Shown here piece after piece: positions 1 to 6,146 of a stretch of DNA of 42,414 nt (position 1 is its first letter; each line of letters opens with the position of its first letter). Under the pieces are notes generated by a model. That model was not told where the DNA came from. It ran no database searches and saw only the letters and a program-made list of their open reading frames with translations. A program made the position numbers and the translations under genes. Origin of the DNA: a virus; IMG/VR virus record IMGVR_UViG_3300020202_000136, positions 1 through 42,414 of that record; one strand, 5' to 3'.

Positions 1-1
1 A

Positions 2-400
2 CTGCGCCGCGTGGTTCATTTGCAACATGGGGAGGGGGGCGGACAAACCAAAAGCGCGTCGCTCTTAAAACTTGATCGAACCTCGCAAGGGTTTATCGCG
101 GATGCCTATATCCGGGCGCATGACTGTCAGATCGTGGCGGCCAAGTTCGATCAGCTTTACCCAAAAGAAGTCCATACCGGGTCCGAACCTGACCTTTTGG
201 CAAAGACCATCGCGCTCTTAAACCTTGGGTCCGCGACTAGGGGGTATGACTTCAATAAGAACCCGCCTTCCTATATAGAGGCTAAAATGATGCGGCCTAC
301 AACGATGGGGTGGGGTCACCTCGAATTTCACGTGCGGAAAGCCCGAATCTACGAAGATCCGAACCAAAACTATCGAATCGATATCCGGGTAACAATATAA
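2..400 (+). CDS. C-terminal part of a possible calcineurin-like metallophosphoesterase (partial)
   Basis: The frame is open to the left edge, so the N-terminus lies outside the window; an internal GTG at 11 is not needed as a start. The visible part begins with an HGEGGG motif, followed by an ADAYIRAHD stretch and a SYIEAKMMRPTTMG stretch near the C-terminus. This order resembles the C-terminal half of phage-type metallophosphoesterases, in which a histidine-glycine motif and a later AHxH-type motif bind metals. Here the second histidine of that motif seems to be a cysteine (AHDC), so activity is doubtful. It lies in the 952-base branch that joins the genome at the 127-bp repeat, and it points towards the minus-strand nuclease gene at 478-810. 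The family call is recall of a pattern, not a search. Confidence 0.4.
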   Translation: MRRVVHLQHGEGGGQTKSASLLKLDRTSQGFIADAYIRAHDCQIVAAKFDQLYPKEVHTGSEPDLLAKTIALLNLGSATRGYDFNKNPPSYIEAKMMRPTTMGWGHLEFHVRKARIYEDPNQNYRIDIRVTI

Positions 401-477
401 GGTTAAAGGGATAAAAAACATGTCTTTTTATCTGTTTAAGGAAATTTTGTCGTCGGAAGACCGCCAAATTTGCGATT

Positions 478-810
478 CTAGGGCCTAATCTCGCGTTTTA
501 GGAGTGTCCATACCTTCCGTTGACCCCGTGGGCCCCGCTTAGCCCATCCCCACACTTCCAGGCGATTCCCTGACCCTAGCCACGCTTGTAAATGCGGACA
601 TTCCAGGGACTTTTTGATCCTGGCAAAGATGTTTGATGCCGATGTCGCCTGGACCCCTAGTACGCCGGGCACCTTATCTTTGACCGCGACAATATCAATA
701 ATCCCAAACAGGTCTTGTCGGATCTTGGCGTACGGGTTCCATCGCTCAACCACTTGCGCGGTATACCCGTTATCGCGCAGGTATTTCAGGGAGCGGGCGG
801 TAGGGCTCAT
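478..810 (-). CDS. Small PD-(D/E)XK-like phage protein
   Basis: A 110-residue protein. The N-terminus (MSPTARSLKYLRDNGY) is followed by VVERWNPYAKIRQDLFGIIDIVAV and then GVQATSASN. This arrangement, with an acidic residue in the GIID stretch and a short beta strand ending in GVQATS, is typical of small nuclease-like phage proteins related to the Holliday-junction-resolvase/VRR-NUC fold. The usual D...ExK signature is degenerate here because Q stands where E is expected, so catalysis is uncertain. The ATG at 810 fits the family start. The first codons overlap the end of the small zinc-protein frame at 770-925. It belongs to the branch segment at the left edge rather than to the inferred circular genome. 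Confidence 0.65.
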   Translation of the reverse strand: MSPTARSLKYLRDNGYTAQVVERWNPYAKIRQDLFGIIDIVAVKDKVPGVLGVQATSASNIFARIKKSLECPHLQAWLGSGNRLEVWGWAKRGPRGQRKVWTLLKREIRP

Positions 811-925
811 TAGTAAACCGTAAGCAGCTGCAACAGGGGTCTAGGCACGGCGCCACCTCAATCCCGTCTCGCTTGCTGAACTGATGCAGGGTACGTTCAT
901 GCCCACATTCGCATATGTCATCCAT
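770..925 (-). CDS. Small CxCGH-type zinc-binding protein (51 aa)
   Basis: A 51-codon frame starting at the ATG at 923-925 and ending with TAA at 770-772. The N-terminus reads DDICECGHERTLHQF and a later stretch reads APCLDPCCSCLRF. The spacing CxCGHxxxxH...C...CxC..F is a recognisable zinc-binding pattern in small phage proteins. A GAGAGG Shine-Dalgarno-like sequence lies about 10 nt before the ATG. It overlaps the start of the next gene (810) by 41 bases, so both may be translated from one message. The function is unknown; a regulator or nuclease partner is possible. Confidence rests on the cysteine pattern and ribosome-binding site rather than on length. Confidence 0.55.
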   Translation of the reverse strand: MDDICECGHERTLHQFSKRDGIEVAPCLDPCCSCLRFTNEPYRPLPEIPAR

Positions 926-952
926 GATCGTTCATCCTCTCAAATCACTGGG

Positions 953-1079
953 TGCGGCCAGATGCCTGTGGTTCCAGCCTTTAATCAGCGCCCACGCCGC
1001 ACAGCCCAAATCGGCACGAAAGCTATTTGTCTCAAATCGCCATTTTTAACTGCGCCAATTCTGTAACAATACGCCGCTG
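953..1079. repeat. 127-bp exact direct repeat, left copy
   Basis: Bases 953-1079 are identical to the last 127 bases of the window (42288-42414). Identity stops at 952/42287, where the bases differ (g against c). The repeat contains the last codons of the methyltransferase at 1032-2054 and about 80 bases after its stop. A 127-base overlap ending exactly at the contig end is what a k=127 assembly graph produces, so this is most likely a circularisation junction and not a biological repeat. Confidence 0.9.
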
Positions 1080-2054
1080 AGCGATTTCCAGATACGCCGG
1101 GTTTAATTCGGTTCCCAAGAACTGTCTGCCGTACTGAGCAGCGACGAGTGCTGTTGTCCCTGCGCCCATGAAGGGATCAAAAACGATGTCTTTTGTCCGG
1201 GAGCCGGCAACAATGCACGGTCGGATCAGTTCAGCTGGGAACGTAGCGAAATGGGCTGTTGAAAATGACACAGTGGGCACTATCCAAACCGAACGCTTAT
1301 TACGCATCCCAAAACATTGTTCTTCGCGCTCCATCTGGTTTGATCGATCATTGAAGCCAGCATGTCGACGACTGTGTCCGCGCTGCTTATCGGAACGCCG
1401 ACCGTCTTCATGGAAACTTCCATTCTGAGAACCATAAGTTAATAGCGTATCCGTCATGTTTGGTCCTGGAAGTTTTGTGCAAATTCCTGGCTCCTTGATT
1501 GCATCTGCGTCATAAAAATACCGCTCGGATTTGCTCAGGAGAAACAAGTATTCATGCGCTTTCGTCGGCCTGTCAGTGACGCTCTCCGGCATCCCGTTTG
1601 TTTTGGCCCAAATGATGTCCGAGCGCAAATACCAGCCGTCAGATTGGAGTGCGAAGGCTACGCGCCATGGTATTCCGACCAAGTCTTTAGGTTTGAGACC
1701 CGCTGGAAGATTTGGGCGAGCGTATTGCATCTGTATAGATCCGGCATTGGATTCTTGCTTGTAACCCTTACGTGTGCCGTGCGTACTACTGCCACCGCTC
1801 GTATAGCAATCGCCCAAGTTAAGCCACAGTGTTCCGTCATCGCGCAAAATGCGCCGGACCTCGCGGAACACATTAACCATTTTGGAAACATATTCCACAG
1901 GGGTCGGCTCTAATCCGAGCTGTCCGGGCACACCATAATCACGGAGGCCCCAATACGGCGGTGAAGTTACGACCGTTTGCACAAAGGCATCTGGCCAAGA
2001 ACGCATTATTTCCAAACAGTCACCGACGTAGATCTTGTTTAACTCAAAACTCAC
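1032..2054 (-). CDS. Beta-class DNA (N4-cytosine or N6-adenine) methyltransferase
   Basis: A 340-residue DNA methyltransferase of the N6_N4_Mtase family. Catalytic motif IV (TSPPYWG, about residues 31-37) comes before the AdoMet-binding motif I (FDPFMGAGTT, about residues 294-303), which is the beta-class order. The SPPYW form is common in N4-cytosine enzymes, but specificity cannot be read directly. The C-terminal GTELNPAYLEIAQRRI stretch matches the family. The length is usual for a stand-alone phage enzyme, and no endonuclease is adjacent, so it probably protects the genome or regulates transcription. It is the last clear gene of the leftward early operon. Its final codons lie in the 127-bp repeat, so the same C-terminus reappears at the right edge of the window. 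Confidence 0.93.
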   Translation of the reverse strand: MSFELNKIYVGDCLEIMRSWPDAFVQTVVTSPPYWGLRDYGVPGQLGLEPTPVEYVSKMVNVFREVRRILRDDGTLWLNLGDCYTSGGSSTHGTRKGYKQESNAGSIQMQYARPNLPAGLKPKDLVGIPWRVAFALQSDGWYLRSDIIWAKTNGMPESVTDRPTKAHEYLFLLSKSERYFYDADAIKEPGICTKLPGPNMTDTLLTYGSQNGSFHEDGRRSDKQRGHSRRHAGFNDRSNQMEREEQCFGMRNKRSVWIVPTVSFSTAHFATFPAELIRPCIVAGSRTKDIVFDPFMGAGTTALVAAQYGRQFLGTELNPAYLEIAQRRIVTELAQLKMAI

Positions 2055-2153
2055 CTACTCCCCCTTGTCCAGGTCGGCGATTCAGCGCATGGCTCCCTGT
2101 TCTTGCCCTGCTACAATAAAAAGATTCATCAAAGAGTGATTCGGGGTTAATTG

Positions 2154-2372
2154 TCATTTAGCCAACTCGGCTTCTGCTCCTGCTCCAGCTACAGCCGCTC
2201 CTGCTCGCCGCTCCTGCTCCCGCTCCAGCTCCTGCTCCTGCTCCTGCTCCTGCTCCATCTCCCGCTCCAGCTCACGCTCCATCTCCTGCTCCAGCTCACG
2301 CTCCTGCTCCCGCTCCTGCTCCAGCTCCTGCTCCCGCTCCAGCTCCTGCTCAAGCCGCCGACCGCCAACCAA
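2154..2372 (-). CDS. Possible Glu/Gln/Arg-rich coiled-coil protein encoded by a hexamer repeat (doubtful)
   Basis: A 72-codon frame whose first two thirds are almost entirely E, Q, R and L in a six-base repeat, ending in an [16 protein letters not shown] tail. If translated it would be a highly charged helix. Three frames stay open through this simple repeat. One competing minus-strand frame (2189-2404, Trp/Ser/Arg-rich) has the better start, because its ATG overlaps the TGA of the gene at 2401-2730 as ATGA. The plus-strand frames read Leu-rich or Ala-Pro-rich. Open frames are expected by chance in such a repeat, so I give low confidence. It fills the gap between two real minus-strand genes. 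Confidence 0.2.
   Translation of the reverse strand: MVGGRRLEQELEREQELEQEREQERELEQEMERELEREMEQEQEQEQELEREQERRAGAAVAGAGAEAELAK
2171..2352. repeat. Degenerate hexamer microsatellite (GCTCCN)n
   Basis: About 180 bases made of GCTCCT, GCTCCC, GCTCCA and close variants. It runs in an almost unbroken 6-base register from about 2210 to 2352, with a one-base phase change near 2203-2210. It sits between two genes of the early operon (2401-2730 and 1032-2054). It may be coding, a protein-binding array, or simply a slippage product. Confidence 0.9.
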
Positions 2373-2400
2373 AGCGTAGTGCTATTCCCGATAATCGGTG

Positions 2401-2730
2401 TCATTTCGTTAGTTGCGGGATTTTGTGTAGCCAGGGGAAAGCATCGACAATAGCCGTCAAGGACACTATCGCGTCCCCCACATGCTCGACTTCGTCTAAT
2501 TCGCCTTTTGCAATCGCATTTGAAAAGCGCCCGCTATCAGCCACCCAGGACGCATCCGAAAGCACCAGGAAATTCCCCGATACTCTCTCGATTCGCCCAA
2601 CCATGTGATAAGTGACGGTGCGGAAGAAATACGCTTTGCCGATAACAAAGGGCAATGCGTCACCGTTCGATGTTGCGCCTTTCTCGTTTAGTAATTGCTC
2701 CAACAATTTTTCAATCAACTGCGTTTTCAT
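2401..2730 (-). CDS. Conserved-looking phage protein of unknown function (109 aa)
   Basis: The protein starts [14 protein letters not shown], then has a beta-rich core ([33 protein letters not shown]) and ends [18 protein letters not shown] recognise the type only as a small hypothetical protein of phages and mobile elements; the core looks like a compact beta barrel. An AAGGAGATAAAAA ribosome-binding site precedes the ATG. Directly upstream on the same strand is an array with GG every 5 nt (2746-2777), which may control it. Its stop overlaps a downstream ATG as ATGA, the coupling style used across this genome. No enzymatic motif is visible. Confidence 0.8.
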   Translation of the reverse strand: MKTQLIEKLLEQLLNEKGATSNGDALPFVIGKAYFFRTVTYHMVGRIERVSGNFLVLSDASWVADSGRFSNAIAKGELDEVEHVGDAIVSLTAIVDAFPWLHKIPQLTK

Positions 2731-2745
2731 TTTTTATCTCCTTTA

Positions 2746-2777
2746 CCAAGCCACACCTTGCCACACCGCGCCATACC
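2746..2777 (-). promoter_or_regulatory. Leader array with GG every 5 nt (CC on plus strand), copy 1
   Basis: On the plus strand CC dinucleotides fall at 2746, 2751, 2756, 2761, 2766, 2771 and 2776, seven in a row in exact 5-base phase. On the minus (message) strand this reads as repeats such as TATGG, TGTGG and CAAGG. It lies directly upstream of the ribosome-binding site of the gene at 2401-2730. A longer array of the same type lies before the VRR-NUC gene at 38541-38897. It could bind DNA or RNA; its role is inferred from position only. Confidence 0.6.
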
Positions 2778-2842
2778 CAAAAAACCTAACCTGCCCGCAA
2801 CATTTCGCGTTTTACCGTCGATGAAACCCTGCCCAGCCGTCA

Positions 2843-3157
2843 TCAGTTTTGTATGGGAGGATCGACGGGAGTAATCACCAAACGCACAGAATTGCGATTT
2901 GACGGCCTAATCTCAGGTTTGTGGCTACAAACCACGTAGAGGGGGAGAAACCCCACTAAAATCGAAAATGCGGCCCCTAGGATTTGATTTACAATTGGCT
3001 TGTGAAGTCCAAAAACCCATAATCCCGCCCAAGCCAGCAACCAAAGCGTGGCCGTGGCGTATTCCCGCCGTCGGTAGCTATTCGAGATAGACGCTTGCTG
3101 GCGTTTTGACGTCGGGTGGCTGAATGTAGTGTTCTGCGGCATATCGTACCCACGCAT
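2843..3157 (-). CDS. Small two-segment membrane protein
   Basis: A 104-residue protein. A polar N-terminal half ending in YRRREYATAT precedes two hydrophobic stretches (about LWLLAWAGLWVF and ILGAAFSILVGFLPLYVV), so it is probably an inner-membrane protein with two spans and a positive loop. I chose the ATG at 3155-3157 because GGAGG lies 6 nt before it; a TTG at 3175 also keeps the frame open. The first 80 bases overlap the end of the gene at 3078-3467 in another frame. The family is unknown; in an early operon such proteins may act in superinfection exclusion, which is inference. Confidence 0.6.
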   Translation of the reverse strand: MRGYDMPQNTTFSHPTSKRQQASISNSYRRREYATATLWLLAWAGLWVFGLHKPIVNQILGAAFSILVGFLPLYVVCSHKPEIRPSNRNSVRLVITPVDPPIQN

Positions 3158-3467
3158 GGCAGTCCTCCAGTTCAATTTTTGAGTCGACGTATTGCCCGAT
3201 CTCTTCGGGCGAGATGTCGGGCCGTTCGGCTCGCATTGTCAGACACCGTTGTTTCCAAAGGATCCTCCCGAATTCAGCCGCCACGCGGTTCATTTCCGCG
3301 AGTTCCGCGTCCTTGATCGGCTTCGGACTCAGACGGCACAGGTGGCAGATTTCGAATCCGGTCAAGTACCTCCGCGGCGGCAATTTGCTCTCGATCTCGT
3401 CGATTAGCGTCCGTTGCGTCGGGGTCAGCATCCGCCACAGGAACGCTCTGGCGATTAACGGGTCCAT
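3078..3467 (-). CDS. Unknown early protein, C-terminal partner of the replication gene (129 aa)
   Basis: The start is the ATG at 3465-3467 (MDPLIARAFLWRMLTPTQ), preceded by GGAGGAGG at ideal spacing; the longer frame upstream of it is arginine-rich and unconvincing. The sequence is helical, with a CHLCRL pair of cysteines near residue 40 that has no second pair. The first 194 bases overlap the 3' end of the replication-like gene (3274-4290) in a different frame on the same strand, and both translations look protein-like. It may work with the replication protein (a helicase-loader-like role is possible), but no diagnostic motif is visible. Confidence 0.65.
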   Translation of the reverse strand: MDPLIARAFLWRMLTPTQRTLIDEIESKLPPRRYLTGFEICHLCRLSPKPIKDAELAEMNRVAAEFGRILWKQRCLTMRAERPDISPEEIGQYVDSKIELEDCHAWVRYAAEHYIQPPDVKTPASVYLE

Positions 3468-4290
3468 CGTCCTCCTCCGGCGGGTGATTCGCCGCCCATT
3501 CGTAGGCGTTGCGGACCACGCCGCGTATCGTCCATCCCGTGAAGTTTTTTTGTTTCCAATGGGCGGAGTAATATTCCAAGCACGCCCCCGCCCGTTTAAG
3601 CGTGCCGCAAATCTCAATGAGTTTCTGCGCGTCTATGACAAAGGCTGGCAGGTTGTCCCGGTCCCATTCCCGCCACATCTCGCGCGGGATACCCTTCAGG
3701 GCGCGGTAGACACAAGCAAGAGCGCGCTCCGGTTCCCGCTTAGGATCGGGCTTCGGGTAGGCCGGTGGCGCTAACCCTGGACCCATGCCGCGGTGTGCCG
3801 TTGACTCCGGTTCTGACCCCCCCTCCCCCCCTGTCTCTCGCGCACGCGAGGAATCAGAGAAGAGGGAATCAGAGAATGGGGAATCAGAGAAGAGGGAATC
3901 AGCCCGGCTGGTCATGTCCTTGGCATTGCCTTGGTCATGCCTAGGCATTGCCTTTTTTCTGCACGGTGGAATGGAACTAGCCGCCTCTCGCGGGTGAGGG
4001 TTTTGATGTCGTAAAAAGTTTACGATTTGGATATATTTGGCCCCGTTGGCCTCGTAACGGACAATGAAGGGATCATCCCCCCCTGCTAGAGCATCAAGCA
4101 ATGCCAAGGTATTGACTCGCTGAAACTTGAAAGGAAAGATCTCCGCTTCGATCCTTCCCGGCTCATCTTTGAGCCGTCCCATCCGGTCGGCCATACACCA
4201 TAACCCGGTAAATAAACGGTACGCGGTGTCCCCCAACTGGGCCAGTGCTTCGTTCTTGAAAACCGCTGGTTTAAGGTTACGGGATCGCAT
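3274..4290 (-). CDS. Phage replication-organiser-like protein with N-terminal winged-helix region
   Basis: A 338-residue protein. The N-terminal 120 residues (RSRNLKPAVFKNEALAQLG, LFTGLWCMADRMGRLKDEP, FIVRYEANGAKYIQIVNF, RHQNPHPRE) match a common phage type with a helix-turn-helix domain, usually annotated as a replication or DnaD-like organiser. A low-complexity Ser/Asp/Phe linker (SLFSDSPFSDS) and a charged region follow, then a helical C-terminal domain around FTGWTIRGVVRNAYEW. Such proteins are thought to recognise the origin and recruit a host helicase loader. The ATG at 4290 overlaps the end of the previous gene by 14 bases. The repetitive linker DNA (gaatcagaga repeats near 3850-3900) could be part of an origin, which I cannot confirm. 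Confidence 0.7.
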   Translation of the reverse strand: MRSRNLKPAVFKNEALAQLGDTAYRLFTGLWCMADRMGRLKDEPGRIEAEIFPFKFQRVNTLALLDALAGGDDPFIVRYEANGAKYIQIVNFLRHQNPHPREAASSIPPCRKKAMPRHDQGNAKDMTSRADSLFSDSPFSDSLFSDSSRARETGGEGGSEPESTAHRGMGPGLAPPAYPKPDPKREPERALACVYRALKGIPREMWREWDRDNLPAFVIDAQKLIEICGTLKRAGACLEYYSAHWKQKNFTGWTIRGVVRNAYEWAANHPPEEDDGPVNRQSVPVADADPDATDANRRDREQIAAAEVLDRIRNLPPVPSESEADQGRGTRGNEPRGG

Positions 4291-4483
4291 GGTATTTCTT
4301 GGGTTTCTTACGGGGAACCCGCGCCTCCATGATCATCCGATGCACCAAACGCACCGCGCCCGCATAGCCTTTGGCGACGTGAAAGGCGGCTTCCCGGTTG
4401 CCCGGTGTGTCGCCATAAATCGCCTCGCGGCGAAAAAAGGCTAATTCGGCGCGGAGCGCCCGTAAGATCGTCTGTCCGTTCAT
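4277..4483 (-). CDS. Small basic helical protein (68 aa)
   Basis: I chose the ATG at 4481-4483 (MNGQTILRALRAELAFFRREA) because it overlaps the TGA of the upstream gene as ATGA; the frame could extend further upstream but has no better start. The protein is helical and basic, and ends VPRKKPKKYHAIP. It overlaps the start of the replication-like gene by 14 bases, so the two are probably translated together. No family is recognised. Confidence 0.65.
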   Translation of the reverse strand: MNGQTILRALRAELAFFRREAIYGDTPGNREAAFHVAKGYAGAVRLVHRMIMEARVPRKKPKKYHAIP

Positions 4484-4686
4484 AAGGTCGAGCCCGCCCC
4501 AGCGTCGCAAGGAGGCGAGAGAGGGGACGGGCTCATAGCTGATTCGGCCTTGATTTTCGCCAGCAAGTCGCGACTCCAGGTCGCAAACGAGGCGTCCGTC
4601 GCTTCATGACATACTCGGCAAAACCAAGGCCCGCCTAAATCCACGATCGGATGCCAGCGGCGAACGCAGGCGTCGTAATCCGTCAT
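4480..4686 (-). CDS. Small protein with CxxCH motif (68 aa)
   Basis: The protein starts MTDYDACVRRWHPIVDLGGPWFCRVCHEA. The single CxxCH and a preceding histidine could bind one metal ion. The ATG at 4686 overlaps the stop of the 58-codon gene upstream as ATGA, and a TGAGGA ribosome-binding site precedes it. Its own stop overlaps the next ATG in the same manner. The function is unknown. Confidence 0.65.
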   Translation of the reverse strand: MTDYDACVRRWHPIVDLGGPWFCRVCHEATDASFATWSRDLLAKIKAESAMSPSPLSPPCDAGAGSTL

Positions 4687-4859
4687 TGATTCCTCACATG
4701 GGGACCCTGCGTCGCGATCGAGACTACCATCGCGCCGAAGGTTAAGGCGTGCCGAATCAGAATATCGTTTACCCGGTCGGTCAACGGGCCGGTGCCGTCA
4801 ACCCAGGCCTTTAATTCCTGAGCAGTCAAGTCGTCTTTCTCGACGAATAACAGCGTCAT
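4683..4859 (-). CDS. Small acidic protein in the coupled chain (58 aa)
   Basis: A 58-codon gene below the usual length cut-off. It starts at the ATG at 4857-4859 (MTLLFVEKDDLTAQELKAW) and ends at TGA 4683-4685. Both ends show four-base ATGA overlaps with neighbouring genes, which is strong evidence that it is translated. The middle (GTGPLTDRVNDILIRHALTFGAMV) is predicted helical. No family is recognised. It exactly fills what would otherwise be a 170-base gap. Confidence 0.7.
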   Translation of the reverse strand: MTLLFVEKDDLTAQELKAWVDGTGPLTDRVNDILIRHALTFGAMVVSIATQGPHVRNQ

Positions 4860-5551
4860 GACGCCGCCCGCGATCCGATACGCAATCCCGCCACCTTCAC
4901 CACCCGGACGCCCGGAATATTCATCACGCCTTTTTGGGCGCGCGCCATGGCGTCTAAGACGGATTGATCAGGGCGAAGACACGCCATCAAATCCGGTCGC
5001 TGAACGGCGGCTACCACCAAGGCGCGAAAATCCGTCACCTCGGCTTTCCACCGCTCCACATGCGCCACACCCGCCACCCGCTCAGGCCGCGGCAACACAA
5101 TAGGCGTCGCCACCATCGACTGGTTTAAGATCGCCTCCGCGGTAACCGAATCACCCGCGCGTTCTGCCGCTTCCGCTTGCGCGAGGAGGGACTCTTCACG
5201 ACGCTTCGCTTCCTCCGCTTCCAGGCGTTTTTGTTGCTCCTGGCGTTTAGCTTCTGCCGCTTCTAGCCACGCCGCCGCCTTCGGTTCGACGATCTCGCGT
5301 TTTTGTTTGAGCGGGTCCAACCAGAACGAGCGCATCGCCACCATTTTTTTCCACGTGTCGTAACTGCTGTTGACAAACGGATCCAGCAGCCGCTTGACAA
5401 GGTGAATAGCCAGCGCATTCTTCTTCAGGTATTCAACCGCCGCCTGATAGCCCGCCTCGTCGACCACGCCCGCCGCGACGGATTCCGCTTCGGCAAGGAT
5501 CGGCGCGACTTCCTCCTCGCACGTCTTCAATGCGACATTAAGGGTGTCCAT
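4856..5551 (-). CDS. Recombination-module coiled-coil protein of unknown function
   Basis: The start is the ATG at 5549-5551 (MDTLNVALKTCEEEVAP), preceded by GGAGG; the arginine-rich extension upstream is not coding-like. The protein is 231 residues long. Residues about 90-150 form a charged coiled coil rich in E, A, K and R (LEAAEAKRQEQQKRLEAEE). The C-terminal part (WKAEVTDFRALVVAAVQRP, LDAMARAQKG, IPGVRVVKVAGL) resembles proteins often found beside phage recT and exonuclease genes. A role with the single-strand annealing system is likely from position, but the mechanism is unknown. It overlaps the exonuclease gene by 14 bases. Confidence 0.7.
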   Translation of the reverse strand: MDTLNVALKTCEEEVAPILAEAESVAAGVVDEAGYQAAVEYLKKNALAIHLVKRLLDPFVNSSYDTWKKMVAMRSFWLDPLKQKREIVEPKAAAWLEAAEAKRQEQQKRLEAEEAKRREESLLAQAEAAERAGDSVTAEAILNQSMVATPIVLPRPERVAGVAHVERWKAEVTDFRALVVAAVQRPDLMACLRPDQSVLDAMARAQKGVMNIPGVRVVKVAGLRIGSRAAS

Positions 5552-6146
5552 TTTTGGCCTCCATGTATCCGTTATTGACCTTCCACCACCACACCGACGC
5601 CAGCCCGACCGCGCAAAAATCCGACTGGTCCGTCTTGGGATCGAGCGTGTACGTCCCATCCGCGTGCAGGTAAAGCACGTACCGTTGCCATGGACGATCC
5701 GGCAAAGTCCGCGCCTGCATCGCTAGTTGCATGCCATGCCAAGCCTCTTTTTGGCCGCATTTGATTTCGATCAAGGCGTGCTCTGTCACCCCCGGCAGAC
5801 GACCGCCCGCGTCAGGCGTCGCCGCATACAGCCCGCCGGGGTAGTAGGAGGGTTTCTCCCGCCACTCCGGCGCGAACCCGGTATCGGCCTTAAACCGCAG
5901 ATAGGCTCTCAGCCGACCGGCGATTTCGTCCTGCCGTACCGACTCCCATCGCAAAGTCCCCTTGTCGATGTAATGGGTCGCCAGATGCACCGCTTCGCCG
6001 ATCATGCGGCCACGGGCCGTGTATTTTGTCTCGTCGATGAGCCCGAAATGCTTCAGGATCTGCGTACAGCTTGGGATCACGTGCCCGTTGTATCGGTAGG
6101 TATGCGTCAGCTTGTCAAACGTGAATTCGGCTTGATCAGTGAGCAT
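5538..6146 (-). CDS. PD-(D/E)XK exonuclease (RecB/Cas4-like), partner of RecT
   Basis: The start is the ATG at 6144-6146 (MLTDQAEFTFDKLTHTYRYNG), giving about 202 residues; the arginine-rich extension is a shadow. Visible features are GEAVHLATHYIDKG (the histidine-containing helix), YAATPDAGG with the P-D of the motif, then ALIEIKCG carrying the E-x-K, and WHGMQLAMQA, a QxxxY-like helix. This is the order of lambda-exonuclease/RecB-type phage nucleases that degrade one strand at double-strand ends so that RecT can anneal the remaining one. Its start overlaps the RecT stop by 11 bases, fitting joint translation. The C-terminus is tryptophan-rich (SVWWWKV). Confidence 0.82.
   Translation of the reverse strand: MLTDQAEFTFDKLTHTYRYNGHVIPSCTQILKHFGLIDETKYTARGRMIGEAVHLATHYIDKGTLRWESVRQDEIAGRLRAYLRFKADTGFAPEWREKPSYYPGGLYAATPDAGGRLPGVTEHALIEIKCGQKEAWHGMQLAMQARTLPDRPWQRYVLYLHADGTYTLDPKTDQSDFCAVGLASVWWWKVNNGYMEAKNGHP

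Noticed and set aside
420-488. 22-codon plus-strand frame with a fair ribosome-binding site after the phosphoesterase-like gene
   Set aside because: Too short and without coupling or motif; it converges on the nuclease-like gene and is probably chance.
2151-2453. Plus-strand Leu-rich 100-codon frame through the hexamer repeat, with a membrane-like C-terminus
   Set aside because: It overlaps the antisense end of a well-supported gene (2401-2730), and open frames are expected by chance in this repeat.
3850-3905. Repeats of gaatcagaga-type sequence, considered as a CRISPR array or origin iterons
   Set aside because: The repeats are short, adjoining and lie inside the Ser/Asp linker of the replication-like protein. 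There are no spacers; an origin role remains possible but is not supported.
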